DNA of 64,000 nt from Mycolicibacterium phlei (GTDB taxonomy: Bacteria; Actinomycetota; Actinomycetes; Mycobacteriales; Mycobacteriaceae), in the NCBI RefSeq assembly GCF_001583415.1, contig NZ_CP014475.1, positions 248,001-312,000 on the forward strand, read 5' to 3'. Under the pieces are notes generated by a model. The model did no database searches and was not told where the DNA came from. It was given only the letters and a program-made list of their open reading frames with translations. Shown here piece by piece: positions 63,150 to 64,000 of the stretch. Made by a program: the position numbers and the translations under genes. How positions within the stretch are numbered: position 1 is the first letter of the stretch; the number at the start of each line of letters is the position of its first letter.

Positions 63150-63200
63150 TTTGTGAATCCGGCGACGCTTTCAGCGCCGGAACTGTCGCCAGATTCACAA
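63150..63200. repeat. 51-bp dispersed palindromic repeat, copy 2
   Basis: TTTGTGAATCCGGCGACG ... TGTCGCCAGATTCACAA. Same length and ends as copy 1 at 7064-7114; the centre (TTTCAGCGCCGGAAC) differs. Lies just after aspC and overlaps the last codons of the inverted DUF559-like gene by 6 bp. Confidence 0.8.
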
Positions 63201-64000
63201 CCGAAGGCCGCGGGACCGTAGCGCGTCCTCGACCCGGACCACGTAGGTTGTGCGCCGGTAGCGCAGCAGGTCCCGGCTGGCCCGGATCACGATCCAGTCG
63301 AGTTCGTTCAGCGTGAACATCTTGTCGATGTCGCGTTGGCGCACCGCGGGATCGGTCCAGTGCTGCGGCCCGTCGTATTCGATCCCGACCCGGTACTCCG
63401 GATACGCCATATCCAGACGCGCCACGAACTGGCCGTAGCCGTCGACCACCCGGAACTGCGTCACCGGTGCGGGCAGGCCCGCGTCGATGAGCGCCAGCCG
63501 GGCGACGGTCTCCTGCGGCGACTCCGCCCCGCCGTCCATCAGTGGCAGCACACCGCGCAACCGAGGCAGGCCGCGAGCGCCCGGATGGGCGGCCATCACC
63601 TCCGCCACGTCGACGTCCTTGAGCCCCGTCGCGTTGGCCAGCGCGTCCAGGCGTTGCACCGCGACCGTCCGCGGAAGCCGGCGGCCCAGGTCGAACGCGG
63701 TGCGCGCCGGGGTCGTCACGCGCATCCCGCCGACCACGGCCAGCTCGGCGGGCAGCGTGCACTCGGTGCGGACGACCAGACCCTGCGGCGGTCGTCGATT
63801 GTCGTGCAGCAACTCCGCGGGTTCGTCGGCGTCGATCCATCGGGCGCCGTGCAGTGCCGCCGCCGACAGTCCCGCCACGACGCCCCGTCGCTTCGACCAC
63901 AGCCACGCGGCGCGGGCCCGCTCAGGTGCGGTCACCGCCGCATCACGCGGGACGTAGACATTCGGGTACAGCGGCCGGAACCGGCGGCGCAGTGTCCGCT
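63195..64000 (-). CDS. DUF559/AbiEi-like endonuclease-domain protein (5' end outside window)
   Basis: At least 268 residues; the frame stays open to the right edge (RPLYPNVYVPRDAAVT upstream of a GTG at 63935), so the true start is beyond the window. N-terminal AbiEi-like region with AWLWSKRRGVVAGLSAAALHG, and a C-terminal restriction-fold DUF559-like domain: MAYPEYRVGIEYDGPQHW, then WIVIRASRDLL. The D/E-x-E-Y pattern suggests a PD-(D/E)XK nuclease core. Common in mycobacteria, function unknown. The stop falls within the dispersed 51-bp repeat. Confidence 0.8.
   Translation of the reverse strand, partial: RTLRRRFRPLYPNVYVPRDAAVTAPERARAAWLWSKRRGVVAGLSAAALHGARWIDADEPAELLHDNRRPPQGLVVRTECTLPAELAVVGGMRVTTPARTAFDLGRRLPRTVAVQRLDALANATGLKDVDVAEVMAAHPGARGLPRLRGVLPLMDGGAESPQETVARLALIDAGLPAPVTQFRVVDGYGQFVARLDMAYPEYRVGIEYDGPQHWTDPAVRQRDIDKMFTLNELDWIVIRASRDLLRYRRTTYVVRVEDALRSRGLRL

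Overview
The window is a GC-rich actinobacterial chromosome segment, almost certainly from a rapidly growing mycobacterium (Mycolicibacterium type). The evidence is the very high G+C, the many GTG starts, the mycobacterial families (LpqH, DUF732 secreted proteins, LucA, LigC/Prim-PolC, a 13E12-type DUF222-HNH protein), and gene order matching the M. tuberculosis Rv3722c-Rv3763 region in several blocks: alkyl sulfatase / FadE36-like / proXVWZ / Rv3755c / tyrA / Rv3753c / tadA, and LucA / tRNA-Ser / ffs / aspC. I see no phage, plasmid, transposase or CRISPR array. Genes are tightly packed and no gap exceeds 300 bp.

Layout. 1-6.6 kb: a putative N-heterocycle or purine-like catabolic cluster (amidase cut by the window edge, DUF1989 protein, Old Yellow Enzyme, NodB/PuuE-type hydrolase, PucR regulator, NCS1 permease). 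6.6-14.2 kb: small secreted and phosphoesterase genes, a collapsed divergent HxlR / imine-reductase-like pair, cupin, alkyl sulfatase, truncated haemoglobin, SDR, phosphatase and kinase-like genes. 14.3-20.6 kb: the glycine-betaine-type ABC operon proXVWZ, tyrA, tadA and tRNA-Ser(CGA). 20.7-24.4 kb: a signalling module (receiver-PP2C phosphatase, CHASE3 histidine kinase, Rcp1-type receiver, RsbW-like ATPase). 24.4-36.2 kb: lipoproteins, a tRNA-guanine transglycosylase, P450, a saccharopine-dehydrogenase-like enzyme, a CoA-transferase, an amino-acid ABC system with a fused binding protein/permease, GluQRS and an MHS-family transporter.

36.2-45.9 kb: a complete RMM-type (Rhodococcus and Mycobacterium Microcompartment) bacterial microcompartment locus. 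It contains a GntR/UTRA regulator, an SDR (aminopropanol dehydrogenase), an APH-fold kinase, two BMC-T, one BMC-H and one BMC-P shell protein, an uncharacterised protein with an encapsulation-peptide-like helix, a CoA-acylating aldehyde dehydrogenase, a class III PLP enzyme and a divergent APC permease. The known family model is: amino-alcohol uptake, phosphorylation, PLP-dependent elimination to an aldehyde inside the shell, then conversion to acyl-CoA. A near-perfect palindrome in front of gntR recurs in front of the permease, suggesting one regulon.

45.9-64 kb: secreted and hypothetical proteins, two LigC-type ATP-dependent ligases, Prim-PolC, a DUF222-HNH gene of distinct codon use inserted between them, two TetR regulators each with a strong palindromic operator, a P450, two DapB-like paralogues flanking a membrane-anchored Hsp70-like protein, a PepA-like protease, LucA, tRNA-Ser(GGA), SRP RNA, AspC and a partial DUF559-like protein. 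Small dispersed palindromic repeats occur: a 51-bp family (two copies) and a 62-bp family (two inverted copies).
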